Source: Strix aluco
Lineage: Eukaryota; Chordata; Aves; Strigiformes; Strigidae
Assembly: GCF_031877795.1 (NCBI RefSeq)
Contig: NC_133932.1
Span: forward strand, 40,500,180 to 40,564,179
DNA: 64,000 nt
Direction of reading: 5' to 3'
The notes beneath the pieces are model-generated. The model saw only the letters and a program-made list of their open reading frames with translations, was not told where the DNA came from and searched no databases. Positions 11,701-25,268 of this stretch are shown here, piece after piece. The translations under genes and the position numbers were made by a program. How positions within the stretch are numbered: position 1 is the stretch's first letter; every line of letters starts with the position of its first letter.

Positions 11701-14700
11701 TCAAGAGAGTTAAGTAAAGACTTCATTTCATAGTCACTTTGAGTTTCTGTTCCTGGGGCTAAATCTAACATCAGAATTCTAATACTCAAGTTGAATTATT
11801 AAATTTCAGTGTTAATTGCTAAGAGATGTTTCACGTAGACCTAGATTAAATGTACACATAGGTAAGTTAATCGTGGGACTCTTCCATAACACCTGAGGAC
11901 TTGCAATGAGAAAGGAAGTTTTTTATTGTTCCTGGTTATGGCATAATGCATAAGAGCACTGAACAAAGAAACTTGTCTCTAACTTACCTGACCCTGCCTC
12001 CAAACGGACTTTCTGTTCTGTGTTGCACATTGGTGTTACATACAGGGATTTTGCTGCTGTGTGCTCATTATGCTTTGGTAGGATGTGTAGTTTTCTTCTT
12101 TCAAAATCAGGTGGTAGAATATTTGTAGCAAGAATTAGGGGCCAGATAAAGCCTCTCTTCTAAGGTTTTCAGCACATTTTATCTCTGTTTTTACAGCATA
12201 CTGGTACACCTTAGTCGTGGGGGTGCTGAGGTTCAGATGTATGCTCCAGATGTTCCTCAGATGCATGTCGTTGACCACAGTAAAGGGCAACCAGCTGAAG
12301 CTGAGTCGAGGTAAAGTCTGTGTTTAATGTGTTTTCCATGACTGCTGAGTCTCAGTCTCTTAGGCATTCTTCAGACACAGCAGCCTGTTACTGCACTTGT
12401 TGCACTTTACTGACTGGCTTTAGTAGCTTTATGCTGGCTGGTATTTAATTGGAGAGAAAATACTAAATGAGATTTCTGGACTTGATTGTATACAGTCTCT
12501 TAATGCCTGTGTTTCCCAGTAGTATTTCAGAAGCATCAACAGCTTCACTTATTGAGAACCACTGTTCTTCTTGCTTCCACCCTTCCTATCCCTCCTCTTC
12601 CTCTGCCAAAAACTTTCTTTAAACTCTTCTGTGTTCAAATGCTTAACTCATCTCATTGTTTTATTTCTGGTTCTTCAAGGAATGTTTTAGTGGAATCTGC
12701 AAGGATTGCTCGTGGTAAAATTGCAAGCCTGGCTAAGCTTACTACAGCAGACCATGATGCTGTGATATTCCCTGGTGGATTTGGAGCTGCTAAAAATTTG
12801 TGAGTGGCAACTAAGCATTAGTTGATCATGACTAAGCATATTCATGTTCAACTATTCATAATCAACTGATTCACATAATAAAATCAGGAAGCAATAAATG
12901 GCCTTGTTTACTATGTATGTAGCCACTACTTAATAAGGAAAACTCCTTTCAAAGTGTTGTGCTGTTCATGATGGTTTCCAGTCATAATTCTTAGTGGCAT
13001 TGTCACGTTTTAAATTTTCCAAACTATGTTGGTGAGAATTCTGGAGTTTAGATAATGCACAAGAAATCCTTTTTCCCCCACCCTTGTGGTGACTCTTTCT
13101 GGGCCTGTGAAGGGGAAGTGAAATTAAAACTTCAATAGTTTTAGGCGTTCCTAGTGTTATTATTCTGTTTCTTTCTGTCTGCCTACCAAAAAGTCCCCTC
13201 TTGCATTAGAAACAATAAAACAACAGCTAGTTTAAAAAAAAAAGTTTAAAAAAAAAAAAGTGTTAGCCTTGTGGAATACTGATTATCTTGTTGACCTGGC
13301 ATTTTGTTGGCTTTGAGAAACCTGAATGTTATTTCCCTTTTCTTCTTATGTATTTTTCTTCTTTGAAAACATTGTTGTTCCACTTCTTAGTAATCCTAGA
13401 AAGCTGATTTGATAATTCTTGTTTCTAGATGTTTATATCAAGTAAGGAGCTTTGTGACATACCAAAGCCTTAAAAGTGAGGCATTTTGGCTAAAGCATTG
13501 ATGGTGAACTACAGGCATTTTAAGTATATATAATAAGCTATTAAGTTTGTTATGACCCTTGAGAAGCAGTTTCAGGGGAGACAGGCATCTCTATTTGTAG
13601 GTTCATACTGAGGTACGTATAAAGTTTCTTGTTGTGGCAGATCTACCTTTGCTGTTGATGGGAAAGATTGCAAGGTGAACAGAGAAGTTGAACGTGTCTT
13701 GAAAGACTTCCACAAAGCAGGCAAACCTATTGGGTATGTATGTTAGTTGGAGGGGCATTTGTTTGATAGTGTGTGCATGGAGACAAAGTATGTTTTGTGG
13801 AAATGTGCAGCTGTTATTGTTGGAACTAGAAAAAGTGTCTTCTGTTTTGATCAGTTGTAGCTTATTTTTTTAAATGTGTTTTTTAAGATGTGTGTGTGTG
13901 TGTAGGTGTTTGTCAAAGAAGAGGCTAAGAAAATGCTGAGTGGAAGTTGCCTTGTGATGTCTTTCAGATTTGTAAGACCATGTCCATTTGAATCTTTTCA
14001 ATTCTAACCAATTTTTGAAAGAGTGCCATTGTAGAATTGCTCTTATAATTCTTTTTGTTGCAGTCTTTGCTGCATTTCACCAGTGTTGGCAGCAAAGGTT
14101 CTCCCTGGTGCTGAAGTAACTGTGGGCCACGAAGAAGAGGAAGGTGGCAAGTGGCCTTATGCTGGGACTGCAGGTGCCATTAAAGAACTGGGAGGAAAGC
14201 ACTGTGTGAAAGAAGTAACTATATCCTTTCCTGTTGATTTCCATGTTGAGAGACAATTTAGTAATATGTCATTACAGTAACAAATGCATGCAGGATCTAT
14301 GCTTTTCCACTTCCAGTTTAGTGGGAATATACAGTGTATCACGGGTGGCATGTAATACGGTGGGTGATTAGAAACATTGTCTTCTGTACTGTGAAGTTAG
14401 AAGCCATTCTCAGTCATTGCCATAGAACTCCCTTGGACACCCAGTAATGCAGTAAATGCTGAGTGAATTTGCACATAAAACTGGCATTAGTTACAATTGG
14501 TCAGTTCTCTGAGATTTTTTTTCTTTTTGTGAAGTCTAATGCTATAATTAAACTGTACTCAGAGACATGTTATTATGGTCAGTAAATTTTGTAGGTTTTC
14601 TTGTGCTTCTGAGTATTCCCAGAGATTGCTCTTGCAGTGTTTGTATTTCTGGAAAAAATAGCTTCTAGTATCTTGGATTATAGGTTGCAGCTGTCTTTAC

Positions 14701-14965
14701 AGCTGGACGGTATAATATATTTGGAGGTGTTTTCTTATAGGATAGTGAAATTGCGAGGTTTTGTCAATGGTGATTTATTTTGCAGACAGCATCTGCAAGT
14801 GAGACATAGGCTGTGTTTTCCTTAACTCCCTCCTACGAAGCTCATGTGGATACGAAAAACAAGGTCGTGACTACCCCAGCGTTTATGTGTGAAACAGAAT
14901 TACATAATATCTTTGATGGCATTGGGGCCATGGTAAAGAATGTGCTAAAATTAACTGGCAAATAA
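8557..14965 (+). CDS. GATD3: GATD3 (ES1 family, DJ-1/PfpI-like mitochondrial protein), 7 coding exons
   Basis: Exons: 8557-8670, 11373-11425, 12197-12310, 12680-12799, 13641-13733, 14064-14220, 14837-14965; 780 nt, 259 aa, close to human ES1 (about 268 aa). Residues 1-38 are rich in Arg and Ala with no acidic residues, as in a mitochondrial targeting peptide. Then comes the class I glutamine-amidotransferase-like fold: [16 protein letters not shown], the [17 protein letters not shown] strand and loop, and a nucleophile elbow [15 protein letters not shown] (likely catalytic Cys168). The family includes bacterial ElbB, and its precise reaction in mitochondria is not settled. Introns 1-5 are GT-AG with phases 0,2,2,2,2. 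Intron 6 is AT-AC (separate entry). The stop codon overlaps an AATAAA. Identification rests on clear similarity across the whole protein and on ICOSLG-type synteny. Confidence 0.95.
9090..9660 (-). mobile_element. Solo LTR of an avian ERV-L-like element
   Basis: About 570 bp bounded by TGTTG and CAACA, lying in GATD3 intron 1. The reverse strand starts with TGTTGTCCTGGTTTTGGCTG and carries a TATA-like AGTATATAAACTGGG about midway, which sets the orientation as minus. The block 'gatgcacaatgcagttgctc' and the C-rich tract at about 9146-9168 are typical of a widespread avian LTR family. No internal retroviral genes adjoin it, so it is a solo LTR. A clean target-site duplication could not be seen. 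Confidence 0.8.
9661..11372 (+). other. Rest of GATD3 intron 1
   Basis: AT-rich intron sequence after the LTR. A 62-codon open frame at 9682-9870 begins just past the LTR but has no recognisable family or splice context. Long T runs occur near 10655-10680 and 11281-11296. Confidence 0.6.
14221..14836 (+). other. U12-type AT-AC intron (GATD3 intron 6)
   Basis: The exon ends in GAA GTA ACT and the intron opens with ATATCCTTTC, the U12 minor-spliceosome donor of the AT-AC class. It closes with TTTTCCTTAACTCCCTCCTAC, which holds a U12 branch site (TTCCTTAAC, branch A near 14824-14825) about 11-12 nt before the AC end. The junction joins KEVT to EAHVD in phase 0, as in the ES1 family. A GT-AG reading of the same junction would not give this protein. 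Length 616 nt. Confidence 0.93.
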
Positions 14966-14977
14966 AAAAAAAAAAAG
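14961..14977 (+). terminator. AATAAA overlapping the GATD3 stop, then an A run
   Basis: The last codons GGC AAA TAA run into AAATAAA plus about ten more A residues. If this hexamer is used, the 3' untranslated region would be only some 15-30 nt. Other AATAAA hexamers lie downstream at 15780-15785 and 15830-15835 and could give a more usual 3' UTR of about 0.8-0.9 kb. Confidence 0.4.
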
Positions 14978-17900
14978 AATTTTTAAATGTAGGATGTAGT
15001 ATCAAATATAATATGGATCAATGGAAACATTTTTACCTGTGTGTCCTATTCGCACTCCAGTAAACGCTGATATGAAGCTGATTGATTCCCAGCTGCAGGG
15101 TTTTCCATGCCCTTTCTGAGAGAGGAGCCTGCAGAAGAGCTTACAGAGTGCAAGCAGTCTGACCTGAGATACAGAGCATTTTCTTGAGTTTTTTCAGTTG
15201 GAGAGAGCTATGCAGACATTTTCTGAAACCAGTCCTCCCAATGCACCAGTGTCAAATCATTTCTAGGGGAACAAAAAGAGACTAAAGGTCCTTTCAGAAG
15301 CTGAAGGCAGATGTGTTGTAGGGATAGCAGGTGCAGTGGCACTATATGTAGTGGACGAAGAATGGGAGCAAAGAGGAATTGGTGTGTAGTTCAAGGTTTA
15401 TGTGCTCAGGCCTGTATCTGTGAACTAAAAGCCAGGATCAGCTGTCAAGGAAATAGGTATCTTCCACATCTTAATTTAGCTTGGTATTAATTAAAAGATT
15501 AAAATTTTGGTTTTGCATTTCAAAGAATCCTGTTTTCACAAAGGAGACATTCTGAGTATCAATCATCAGCAGGATACATCTTAACTGTCACAACAGTAGC
15601 ACTTTGAAAAATTCATCCATTGGCCCATTATAGCTAAAAAGGTCTTGAAATGAAGGAGAAAATATCTGCTGATGTGACGCACAACTTTTAAGGATAATAT
15701 CCATGTTAAAGTAGTTGCATGACTAGCAGTGGATGGAAAAAACAATCTCAAATTATCCTTACTTTCCCTGCCTTAGGGTAATAAAGCTTTCTCCAAAGAA
15801 ATACTGAATGTCTGGAATAATGATGTATAAATAAATTAATTTCTGCCTTTAACTCATACTTGTCCCTTCACTTTTGTTTGACAGCTGTCTCTCGTAAGTT
15901 ACACTAGTTGATATATTCTAGCAGTTTTTTTGCTTTTTGGTTCTCTTCACATCTGAGACATTTTTTCTATATAGAATCCATCAGAATCTCCTTCCCTCTT
16001 CCAAGTTATTTGTCAACTTTCTATTCAGCAGGAAGCAACATTTCTCAAATTAAACAAAATGACACCACTTACCTTGTATTAAAGTTCCTTTTACATGACA
16101 GACATGCTGAAGGGAACATGTATTTTTAAGGGGGAGTTGTGTGTTTCATAAATGAAATCTACAAGCCTTAGATTGGGTTGGAGTATGGTAAATGCTGTCT
16201 GTGGCTGAAGACTTGCTAGGAATGTGGAATTACTTTTTTTTTTATTGGGGGTAGCAAAGGGGAGGAATGAAACTTGAATATGAGTGGTGAGCATGCTCAT
16301 CTTGCTCAGTCAGTGTTCAGGGAATAACGTGGTTTTGCTTCTGGAGCCTCTTAGTATGTGATTTATTTTTTTTTTTGTCACTAAAAATCATGTTAGGATT
16401 TGGAAGATCTGAATTTGTACTTCAAAGATGGCACTGTTTTCTTGGAGGATTTCATAGGGATCTCTTGTGCAGGTCATGAACTCTGGTGTAGGTACACAGA
16501 AATAATACACAGAAACTAAGTTATCATGGTAGCAGGCATGGTTCATAAAGTAGATTTTGGACATATTCTGCAACTTTTTTCTCGGGCATCAGATTCTTCA
16601 GGAAATTTTCAGTATTATGTTGGTAGGAAAGAGAATTTCAAATACTGTCACTGTGTAATTCAGTGCAAATAAAGCCTTTCTTCCATGAACTTTTCTTGTA
16701 CCTAAGTGGATGTTTTTCATATCAATTTTATACGCAGTTGTTCAGCAGATTATGGGAGGTCATTATTCATATAAAATCTGGCGACATTTTAAAAGTCTGT
16801 CTTTCCTACATCTGCAGGAATTTTTTAAAAAAATTGGTAACATAAGAAAGTATCACGAAACAGAGGTGGTATTGAAATCCCTGGAGCAGAGGGAGAACAG
16901 CTGCTGCCTGTGTTAGCAGTACTTTCCTCTGCTATTAGAATCATCTACTGAATTGAGCTCAACTCTTCCTGTCAGGGACTGCGAGTTAAATCTTTCCATT
17001 AGCTCCCCTCATCGCAGCAGGTTGTGTGTATGTGTTTAGGGTTTCTCATATCTACAGTTCCTAGTAGATGCAGCTGTGGTGGCATAAAGCTTTCTTAGAT
17101 TCTGCATCTTAGATTCAGGTGTCCTGAGCAAAAAGATGATTTTTTGAAGAAGGATTGCTATTATCTTGCAGCGACCAGCTGTTGCAAGTTGGTTGGTAGA
17201 TCATCCAGATGTTGCCTCTTTTCACAGTCCTCTGACATGCTTTCTTGAATCCAGATACCCAAATAATAAAGACCACTAATAATCTACTGTGTTCCTTTCT
17301 AAGCAGATGCAGTGGTGGTCGTGTGGATCCCTGACCTGGCGACTTCCCGGTTGGATTATCACAGTAGCACATGCTTAGAATCAAGTATGCAAATTAAAAA
17401 GCTCCCTAATTTGACATGACATCTCATCTGCTAAATAACAGCAGTACTCTGAAATGATGGTCTCAATATCAGAGACTGTTTGAGAGCTAGGGCTGTGAGT
17501 TGTAACAAGAGTGAGTAAGGAACCAGCTCCTCCTCAGTGCCTGAAACGTTTTTCAAGGTAGTTACAAAAAGCAAGCTACCCATACGGTGTTGTCAGTGCT
17601 GGAAGCTTGGGCATTTAGTGGGGATGGGACAAACAGATATGCACTGAGGAAATCAAAGACAAAATTTTATTTTCAGAAATAATTACATTTTGGAGCATCT
17701 TTTTACCTTTTTTTCCATCATTCAGAGAACTTTTTTAAGAGAGAAGGAATCATGCACCAGAATTGCCTTTCATTTTTTTTAATTCTAATTTCACAGTAAT
17801 GTGCTGAGTGCAAACCTTTGCTACACACATTTTAAAATATTTTTTTATTGATAAAAGATCTTTTAACTTTGGTGGAAGACGTAAGATTGTCATCTTGGCT

Positions 17901-20808
17901 TTTGGACAGTGTAAATTTGGAGGGAAATTCCATGTGTGTTTAGAGATTAATAGAGACATTTATCTGCCAAGCTGGGTTTTTCCTTTCCTTCCATAGGGCT
18001 GTTTGGAGCTGCTGAGGGGTTTGCTAGTTTCAGCCAAGTGGATGGAAGTTTATGATTGATGTGTTTTGCTAAGCACTATCAGAAATAAGAAGTGAAAGAA
18101 TGTGTATTCTTCAAGCCTCCGCAAGGAGGCATGCAGTATCTGGCTTATGGATCTTGCCGTTTTTAATCTTCAGAAAGCATTTAAGAACTTTGTCCTGCTG
18201 AAAGGAAGTGGTAATAAATGCCCTCGTGCTTCTGTTGGTTTTCTGGTGATGTGATGGGGTTAACTTGTGGGGTGTGGGGAGGAGTTGTTACCTCAGTTGT
18301 GTTTCTGCCTGCCCCATTTTGCCCTCATTGATGCTTACACACAAAAACCATTTCATAGAACATTTCTCTACAGATTGTTGCAGTGTTCACAAATTTGACA
18401 GCGGTGCTTTTTTCTTCTGAAAGCAGAAATGAGAGTTACGGATTGAGATGCATTTTCCGTTTTTACCCTTCAGTTTGTGGCTACAACAGACAGGTTTTGG
18501 GTGAATAAAATGTCAGTAGGGGGCACTTTGTGAGCAGTGTTCTGTGCAGGTTTTCACTTACCCAGGCACAATATTCTAGCTGTTGTTTTCTGTATGTCAT
18601 TTTTATGGTGACATTTTGGGTGCATAGAGGGAACCAAATAAATACTGCTTCCTACTTGTTTAACAAAAATAAATAGGAAATCCCGTTCCATTGCAATGGA
18701 TGCATTTGTCCCGCTGTCTTGTTAAGACTCATTTCTTCAACATGGTAACTTCTTATTTATCCCCCAGAAATTATAATAACAAATATACTTGCATTAAGCT
18801 CTGAAGTCTTCCCATGATATAATTATCACTGAAAAATGAGGACAAGTGTATATAAAGTATTAAAAGTACACAGTGGAGAGTTTTTTGTTGATGGGTTTTT
18901 TGGGTTTAGTCTTTGTTTTGTTTCGGGTTTTTTAAAATAATAATGCTATTATAGCCAAGGTGACCTAAACTCGAGGTTTGTAGGGAGAGACTTTTATCAG
19001 GCCAAGAAATACTCCTAGTAGGAAACACACTGTTTCTTGAAGGATTTGTGTATTTGTAAGCTTGCAGTATCTTGTGTGTGTGTGTATATGTACATATTAC
19101 ATTATTTTTTCACATGGGAGCTTAGATAGTCCCCCATCTGCAAATAATTGAGAGCTCTCTGCATTCCAGGGCTTGAATCTTTTGTTTGAACTTCCCCTTC
19201 CTTGGGCTTGCAGCGGCTGAGGGGAAGCTTGCTTGTTCTATGGGTCAGCCTTAGCCCTCAGAAAAATTAAGGAACTGATACTTGGTTATCTTTTCAAAGG
19301 TGATTTCAGTGGTGGTCAGAATCTCTGTGGAAAGAGATAGAGAAAGGAAGAGAAGAGGCTAAACTGGGACAATCCCAGAAGTTGAAACAGAAATTGCAGC
19401 GAGGATTTCATTACTGATAGCAACATGATTTTGTGGTGCATATGTAAAAATAATCATCTTCCATGCTTATTTTCACTATTTTTCAGTACCCTTTGTTCAG
19501 CTGCTGAGTATCACGCTATGTGAATGACTGCCCTCAGGCTTAACTGAAATAACAGTGAAAATTCTGCATCAAATGTATTACATTCATTTCTTGCTGGTGA
19601 TCGATAACGGGCTATTTCTCCCACATCACATGGAACTGGAAGGAGCTCACCAGAAAGCATTAACCAGTTAAACTGGCCTCAGTATAAACTTAGATAAACC
19701 TCAAGATGCACAAACTTTTTGTCTCTTACTGGTGTCACTGTCAAACATGAAAAAATGAACTCACTTTTACAGTCATTCTTTTGCAAGAATAATGCACAAG
19801 GATCTCTTAAGAATTTCTGTAATGTAGCAGATTATCAGCTCTTGCCATATGAAATATGTAGATGTGGGCCACCAAGGTACTACAAGTGAGAGAAGTGCAG
19901 ATTCCTCCTCCTTATATCTGTGAATTGTTACTGTGCTGCTTAGTTTTCAAAGCTATCCCTTCGTTTGCAATGAAACTCTGGAGAACACAAGAAGCATGCG
20001 CTGCTTGTGTTCTGCACATTGAGTGAACTTTAAGACATATGCTAGCTGTGTCATCACCCAGGCAAGGGAGGACAAATCAAGGTCTGCTAGTCATTCAAAC
20101 CTTCCCTTGCAGTCTCCCGGGAAAACAGAATGGTGGTTGTATATTACTACTGGGAATGGCATTAAGTACAGCTCTGGGAAAATACAATGAATAGGCATGT
20201 TTAAATATCCCAAGTGCTGCTGCAAATCTGAGTCGTAAAAAAGTAGGGTTGTAAGCAACGTTTAGAGGTCATCCAGTCTTCTTCCCCCCACCCTTCATTC
20301 CTCTTATCTGCTCATGTGCTTACTGTGATTCATGCCAAGTTTGCACAGGCAGGGAGAATCACTTCTGAGGGTGAAAGAGTCAGACAACTCAGAGGCACCA
20401 GCCAGCACAGTGCCGGCTCTTAGATGTACAACTGGGCTGTCCCTTCCCACAGCAGTGAGGCTCTGTTCTAGCCCTGCATGCCCACATAAAGGTATTTAAG
20501 TAATTATTCATTTGTTCACCCAAGAAATTTTTGCAGCTCTGTAGTCACACAGCTTCCACTTGTGAGTGGAGGTGGTCATGTTGTTCATGTGCCTTGACAC
20601 CTTTTCAAAAGTGGAGGGCTGCTTAAGTGGCTACTAGATTTTTAGAAGTCACATGGTCCTTGAGTCAAGGCCAAGCAGGTCAGACTTTTGGGACTGACAG
20701 ACCCATACCTTTTGGACTTTCTGATTGTACAGGTAGCCTAGCTAACTGGAATACAAATAAAGAACTCTTAGAGACCAACCAGTTGCTCTCATAATTTTTT
20801 TCAAAGTT
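14966..20808. other. GATD3 3' flank and intergenic DNA
   Basis: The first 0.9 kb may be GATD3 3' untranslated region, given AATAAA at 15780 and 15830. The rest shows no recognised exon on either strand. A (TG)n run followed by TATATG lies near 19073-19090. A very worn CR1-like 3' end, minus orientation, may begin near 20229 (listed separately). Confidence 0.5.
20229..20330 (-). mobile_element. Worn CR1 3' end, tentative
   Basis: The string 'agggttgtaagcaacg' followed by 'agaggtcatccagtcttctt' resembles the reverse complement of a CR1 3' end, compared with the better copies near 53910 and 59770. It is heavily diverged and the other boundary cannot be set. Confidence 0.35.
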
Positions 20809-22359
20809 TTTATTTTTTTTGAGAAATACATGCAATCTGAGAAACATTTGGAGGGTAGGACACAAAAAGACAATCACAGTATGTACAATTCTTATATTCA
20901 AATCTTTCTGTGAAGGGGGACCCCAGCTGTTACACTAAGCTGCTCTGTACCCAGGGTAACCTAAGTACCAACTGAGCTTCACTGCAGCAGCAGCAGCACA
21001 GGCCATGCGTGGGATTTTGTCTCTTTGCCCCACCATGGGGAAAGGGCCCTTTGTTAAGAAAGTAAAAAGTAACTATCTCCTTTACCTCAGTGGATACCAT
21101 TTAAGCTCTATTTTATTCTGTTCCCTTCCTTGCAAAAACAATCTTGTCTTTCCTTTGGAAAGAGTGGCACTATTCCAAATCAAAACGACTTTATGTGAGT
21201 TGGTATGAGTCACTTCCCTCTGCCTGAGGGCTCAGCCAGAAGGAGTGCATTGCAGCCACCGCTGTTCACCAGCCCGGGTGAGCAGTTCTCCAGGCGCTTC
21301 TTGGTTCTGTAATAGGGCTGTTGCAGTAGCTCTGGCCTGAAATAAAACTTCTGCACTTTCTTGATATCATTGGTATACAGGATCCTTTCAATCTTAGTTT
21401 TACACACAACATCTATGCTATCTGAATTGAACATTTCCAGAACTAAACCTGTTTAATTTACATAGGTATCAGTTACAATTATTCTGACCAGTTTTTAATT
21501 CTTTTTTTCCTCCAAAGGTACCGTTTTTAAAGAAGTAACATTTTCACAGTAAAAATTTCTTAATGCACAGTTCTAGCTTAAGAATCCAGCTTTTCCATGA
21601 TGATCACATTTACCTTGCTGAGTTTCATGACAAAAAGGAAAAATACTGAATTCAGCCTTCTAAAGCTTTTGGCTTATTTAGAAGTGGATCTTGTAGTAAT
21701 ATATCACTTCCTTCCTCTATGTTGATGTTTTATGAACTTCCATCATCTTTCTTGGTCAGCTTCACCCTTCTGCTGAGGAAATGCTACATTTCTTGTGGAA
21801 AAGAAGTTGTAACTGATAGCCCATGATGCTTAAGAGTAAAAATAGAAGCTAAAGTTCCACAGGCTCAAGTTTCACAAGGTTCCCATGCTTACATTTCACA
21901 AAATGCGGACATCTTCCTACTTCCAGTTTTTATCTGACACAGAAGGTAATTACCCCTTCTACTCCTTTCAATTCCGTTGAAGGACAGCAGATGACATCTT
22001 AGGCAAAAGATCTCACTAGGGTCAATTACAATGTGACCTTGTAGTTTTGTGAGTCTTTTATCCTGTCACAAAAGCAAAACCACAAAATCCAAAATAAAAT
22101 GTTCATACTGACAGCACTAAAACTAAGCTCCAAGAAACAAATGAAGGAGCAGACTTGCCACCTCTGAGTTTTGCTGCCTTTGGTTTTGTGGAACACCAAA
22201 ATGCAGGGCATAAACACCTAGTGCTACATCTGATTTCAGCTAGTGGTGTTTCTTTCATGTGGCTCTGGAACAGTTGTCACGCTAACCCTACAGAGCTGTT
22301 CTGCCCAGCGAGGTCCTCTGGTGAGGAGAACTTCCCAAGGAGAAGGTTGGCTTCCCCAG
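20809..22359 (-). other. Possible 3' untranslated region of the B7-like gene
   Basis: This follows the predicted stop (22360-22362) in the minus direction. Minus-strand AATAAA hexamers, seen as TTTATT on the plus strand, occur at 21112-21117 and 20809-20814, either of which could end the transcript. No coding exon is recognised here. Confidence 0.35.
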
Positions 22360-22463
22360 TTACAAGTACCAAACCCCCAGTGTGACCAGGAGGTGGAAAG
22401 AGAGGGGAAGCATAGCCAGACGTGGCACATCAGCTGGGCTTCTGGAGGAAATCTGGCTGTGTC
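22360..22463 (-). CDS. Predicted last exon of the B7-like gene: hydrophobic C-terminal tail
   Basis: A strong acceptor (gaactttctcttttttttcag) precedes a phase-1 exon that reads GHSQISSRSPADVPR, then about 19 mostly hydrophobic residues (LAMLPLSFHLLVTLGVWYL), then TAA. There is no cytoplasmic tail. Small residues (SS), a short spacer and a terminal hydrophobic stretch are the layout of a GPI-anchor signal; a tail-less transmembrane segment is the alternative. The phase matches the V and stalk exons. No homologous protein is known to me, so a chance open stretch behind a good acceptor is possible. Confidence 0.4.
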
Positions 22464-25232
22464 CTGAAAAAAAAGAGAAAGTTCGCATATAACTGGTGGC
22501 TTGACAAGAAGTGTATTTGAAGTTTGTGTGACATATTTTACATGAATGCATTGATGGATGATTGTTTATAGATTTTGGCTCATTTTCAAAATTCCCCCTT
22601 TTGTGTGTCTGTGTACCATCCAAGAAAAATAGTTTTGAGGTACTGTGACAGATCATTTTTTCTTCTTCGTAGAAAAGGCACAGACACTCAGCCACAATGA
22701 ATACAACTTCCGTTTCTGGATGACTGAGAATACTTGTTTAAAATTCTGGCAGAACAACAACAACTAAAAGAATATAAAATACAATATCATTCTACCTATT
22801 CAGGGCCTGAGGTAGGCTTTGTGATCAAGAATCCATAAATAGTGGTAATAAGTATCAAAAAGTCTAGGCCACAGACGCTTAGGTGGTAGTAGCATGGCGT
22901 ACCACTATCGGTACGTAAGCCACACTGTGGACACAGGGCACAGACTACCCTTGCCACAGATGGTACCATGCTGGATGTAGTACAGTAAAAGTAAAAAAGG
23001 TAAAAAAAAAGATTTTGAACCCCTGACTTAAGCAGTAGAGAAATTTTTCCTGTAAATGTTTAGGTGTTAAGTCCTTCTCTGGGAAGATCAGGCTATATAT
23101 TGTTTTCTATACCAATTCTTAGGCTGTTCCTACTGCTGTGGTATCAGCTTTCAGTATGATGCTGCAGTTAACTTATCACTAGTAGGGGTACTTCCTCCCT
23201 CTCTTCCTAGAAGGAGTATGTGGTATTAACATGTAAAGAGCAAGTAAACGTCGGACAGTCCTCAGTAGTGTTTTGAAATAAATGTAGGATTATAGCAAGT
23301 CTCCTGGCCTCTTGTGACCTCTTCCAGGCCTAGGCACTTCTCATTTTTCCCAGAAAAAATTTAAAACAAGTTTTGATTGACACAGAAGGAGTCTTGCAAG
23401 ATAGTGGCAGTAAAATTAGGCTCTTTAAAATAATTAGGAAAAATAATCGATGCAGCAAGTAAACAGAAATGAAGCAGAAGTGAAACAGATCAAAGCTGTT
23501 TCTGTTTTATACAAAAATAATAAATATCTGCTGATCTGGCTATGGTGACCGTGAAGTATGAGAGCTATTTCTGCACAGAGTGTCTTTGTTCTCAGCAGCT
23601 CATTTAGCTTTTCTAAGTCCCTTCCAAAATAACAACTAATACAAACCAGATTCTTTTCCTCCCTTTCTTAAGAAATTGCTGAAAATTTTAAAAAATGGGA
23701 ACTGCGACTGATGATTTTCTTTAAAAGAAGTTGACAATGGGAAATATTTTTTCCTTTTTGCAAAAAATTATGTCTCTAAAGTTAGGCTTTTGTTCTTTCC
23801 TCTGTCCCCAAGCCCCCCAAAATCCAGAAGTACAAGAACCTTCAGGTGTCTAAAGTGTGTGATTCAGTTTGTTTATCTATAGCAAAGCTGAAACACTGCT
23901 GCTTGTCCCAGTCACTTTTTTTTTTTTTCAATGTAAATACCTTTTCATGGTAAGAAATAGTTTATATTAAGGAAAAGTTGTCACAGTTTTTGGCCTGGTC
24001 AAACATATATACAACTATCTCCTTTAAATACAGCCTACTTACCTTTTGGTTTTGAGAAACTTCTACTGCTACTGAATTAAAAAGTTTGACCCTTAATAAT
24101 TTCTTATTTCTTGTGGAAAGTAACAGCTAGAGATGCTCTAGCTCCTGTTCTGTTTGCTTTTATAATGTTATAATGTGGTGCTGTGTCACTGAAGGCACGT
24201 GATACCATCTTGAATTTAACTTCATATTTTTTAAAGACCTTTAAGCCAGCTAGTGGAGCTGTCTTAGGTCTAAAAAGGATATTTCTTGTAATTTTTCAAG
24301 CTTTATTGCTCATGAAATGCAGAGCTGATTTTTTTATTGTGTGGTCATGAGATAAAACACTGGAACATTTCCTTAGTTTCTCTTTGAGTTTATTGCTGTT
24401 TAATCTGGCTGTAATGTTGTATTGTGGCTGAACTTAACATGTTAACTGTAATATAATTATTGTTATGTAATGGATTATATCATTCGGCTACACTGAATAA
24501 AACGCAAATTGCAGCTATTGGTTTTTATATGACAAAATGCTACATGTTTGATACCAGTTTAAGATTTTGTAGAGCTAATAAGAATAATTTGGCTTACAAG
24601 CAGGATTTTTATGGGAGAATTTACTGACAATGGCATGTCGGAGCAGGACAGCACTTCTGTATTGCGTCCGCTCCAGAAGTGTATACAAATGACCCTAATG
24701 TAATTCTCTGTAATTATTAAACCTAGACATTAGCATTTGCACTATACTTTAGAATTGCCTTTGGATGAGGTCTACTTTAATTTTCGCAGAAGAGCTTATG
24801 TGGAGTCATTAATCATGTATTTTTAGAATATTAATTACCTTATTTACCCAAAAGGACCCCCCCCAGATCTCTTGATCTGGTAGTTCATTCATACCAAGGT
24901 AATTTACAAAGGTCTTAACTCCCAGAACCGAATGGCTTCCATGTGACTTGTTTTTTATTGATTTTTATGATGCCCATAATGGTGAGTAGCTTTATGGACT
25001 AGTAACCACTGACACTTCAGTATTTTTCTTTCTGCAGTCTAGGTCTGTCTTAGTGGTGGAGATATTTCTCCCTGTCTGGGACAGCTATATTTTGCTAGAT
25101 TTAGTAAGAGAGATAAAGCACCGTAAGTCTATTGGACTTTCTCTATTCAGCACATTTTACCATCTTGCTAATTCAAATTAAAGTACTGGATGATCACTTA
25201 GACACATAGCAGGTTAAGGAGTATTGCCTTAC
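22464..25232 (-). other. Presumed intron of the B7-like gene
   Basis: AT-rich with frequent stops in all minus-strand frames. I looked for a 270-300 nt phase 1-1 open block with the Cys/Trp/Cys spacing of an IgC domain and saw none. The stretch 24400-24860 is very AT-rich with few repeats and could be conserved noncoding DNA, which I cannot test. Confidence 0.45.
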
Positions 25233-25268
25233 CAGAAGGGGAAGGTGCCTCCTCAGTGATAGGTGGAG
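25233..25268 (-). CDS. Predicted 36-bp stalk exon of the B7-like gene
   Basis: The acceptor is gttttttttccag and the donor GTAAGG. The 36 nt are phase 1 on both sides and read APPITEEAPSPSG with flanking bases. Proline, serine and acidic residues without hydrophobic core residues fit a membrane-proximal stalk. The symmetrical phase means it can be skipped without changing frame. Support is only from splice signals, phase and composition. Confidence 0.4.
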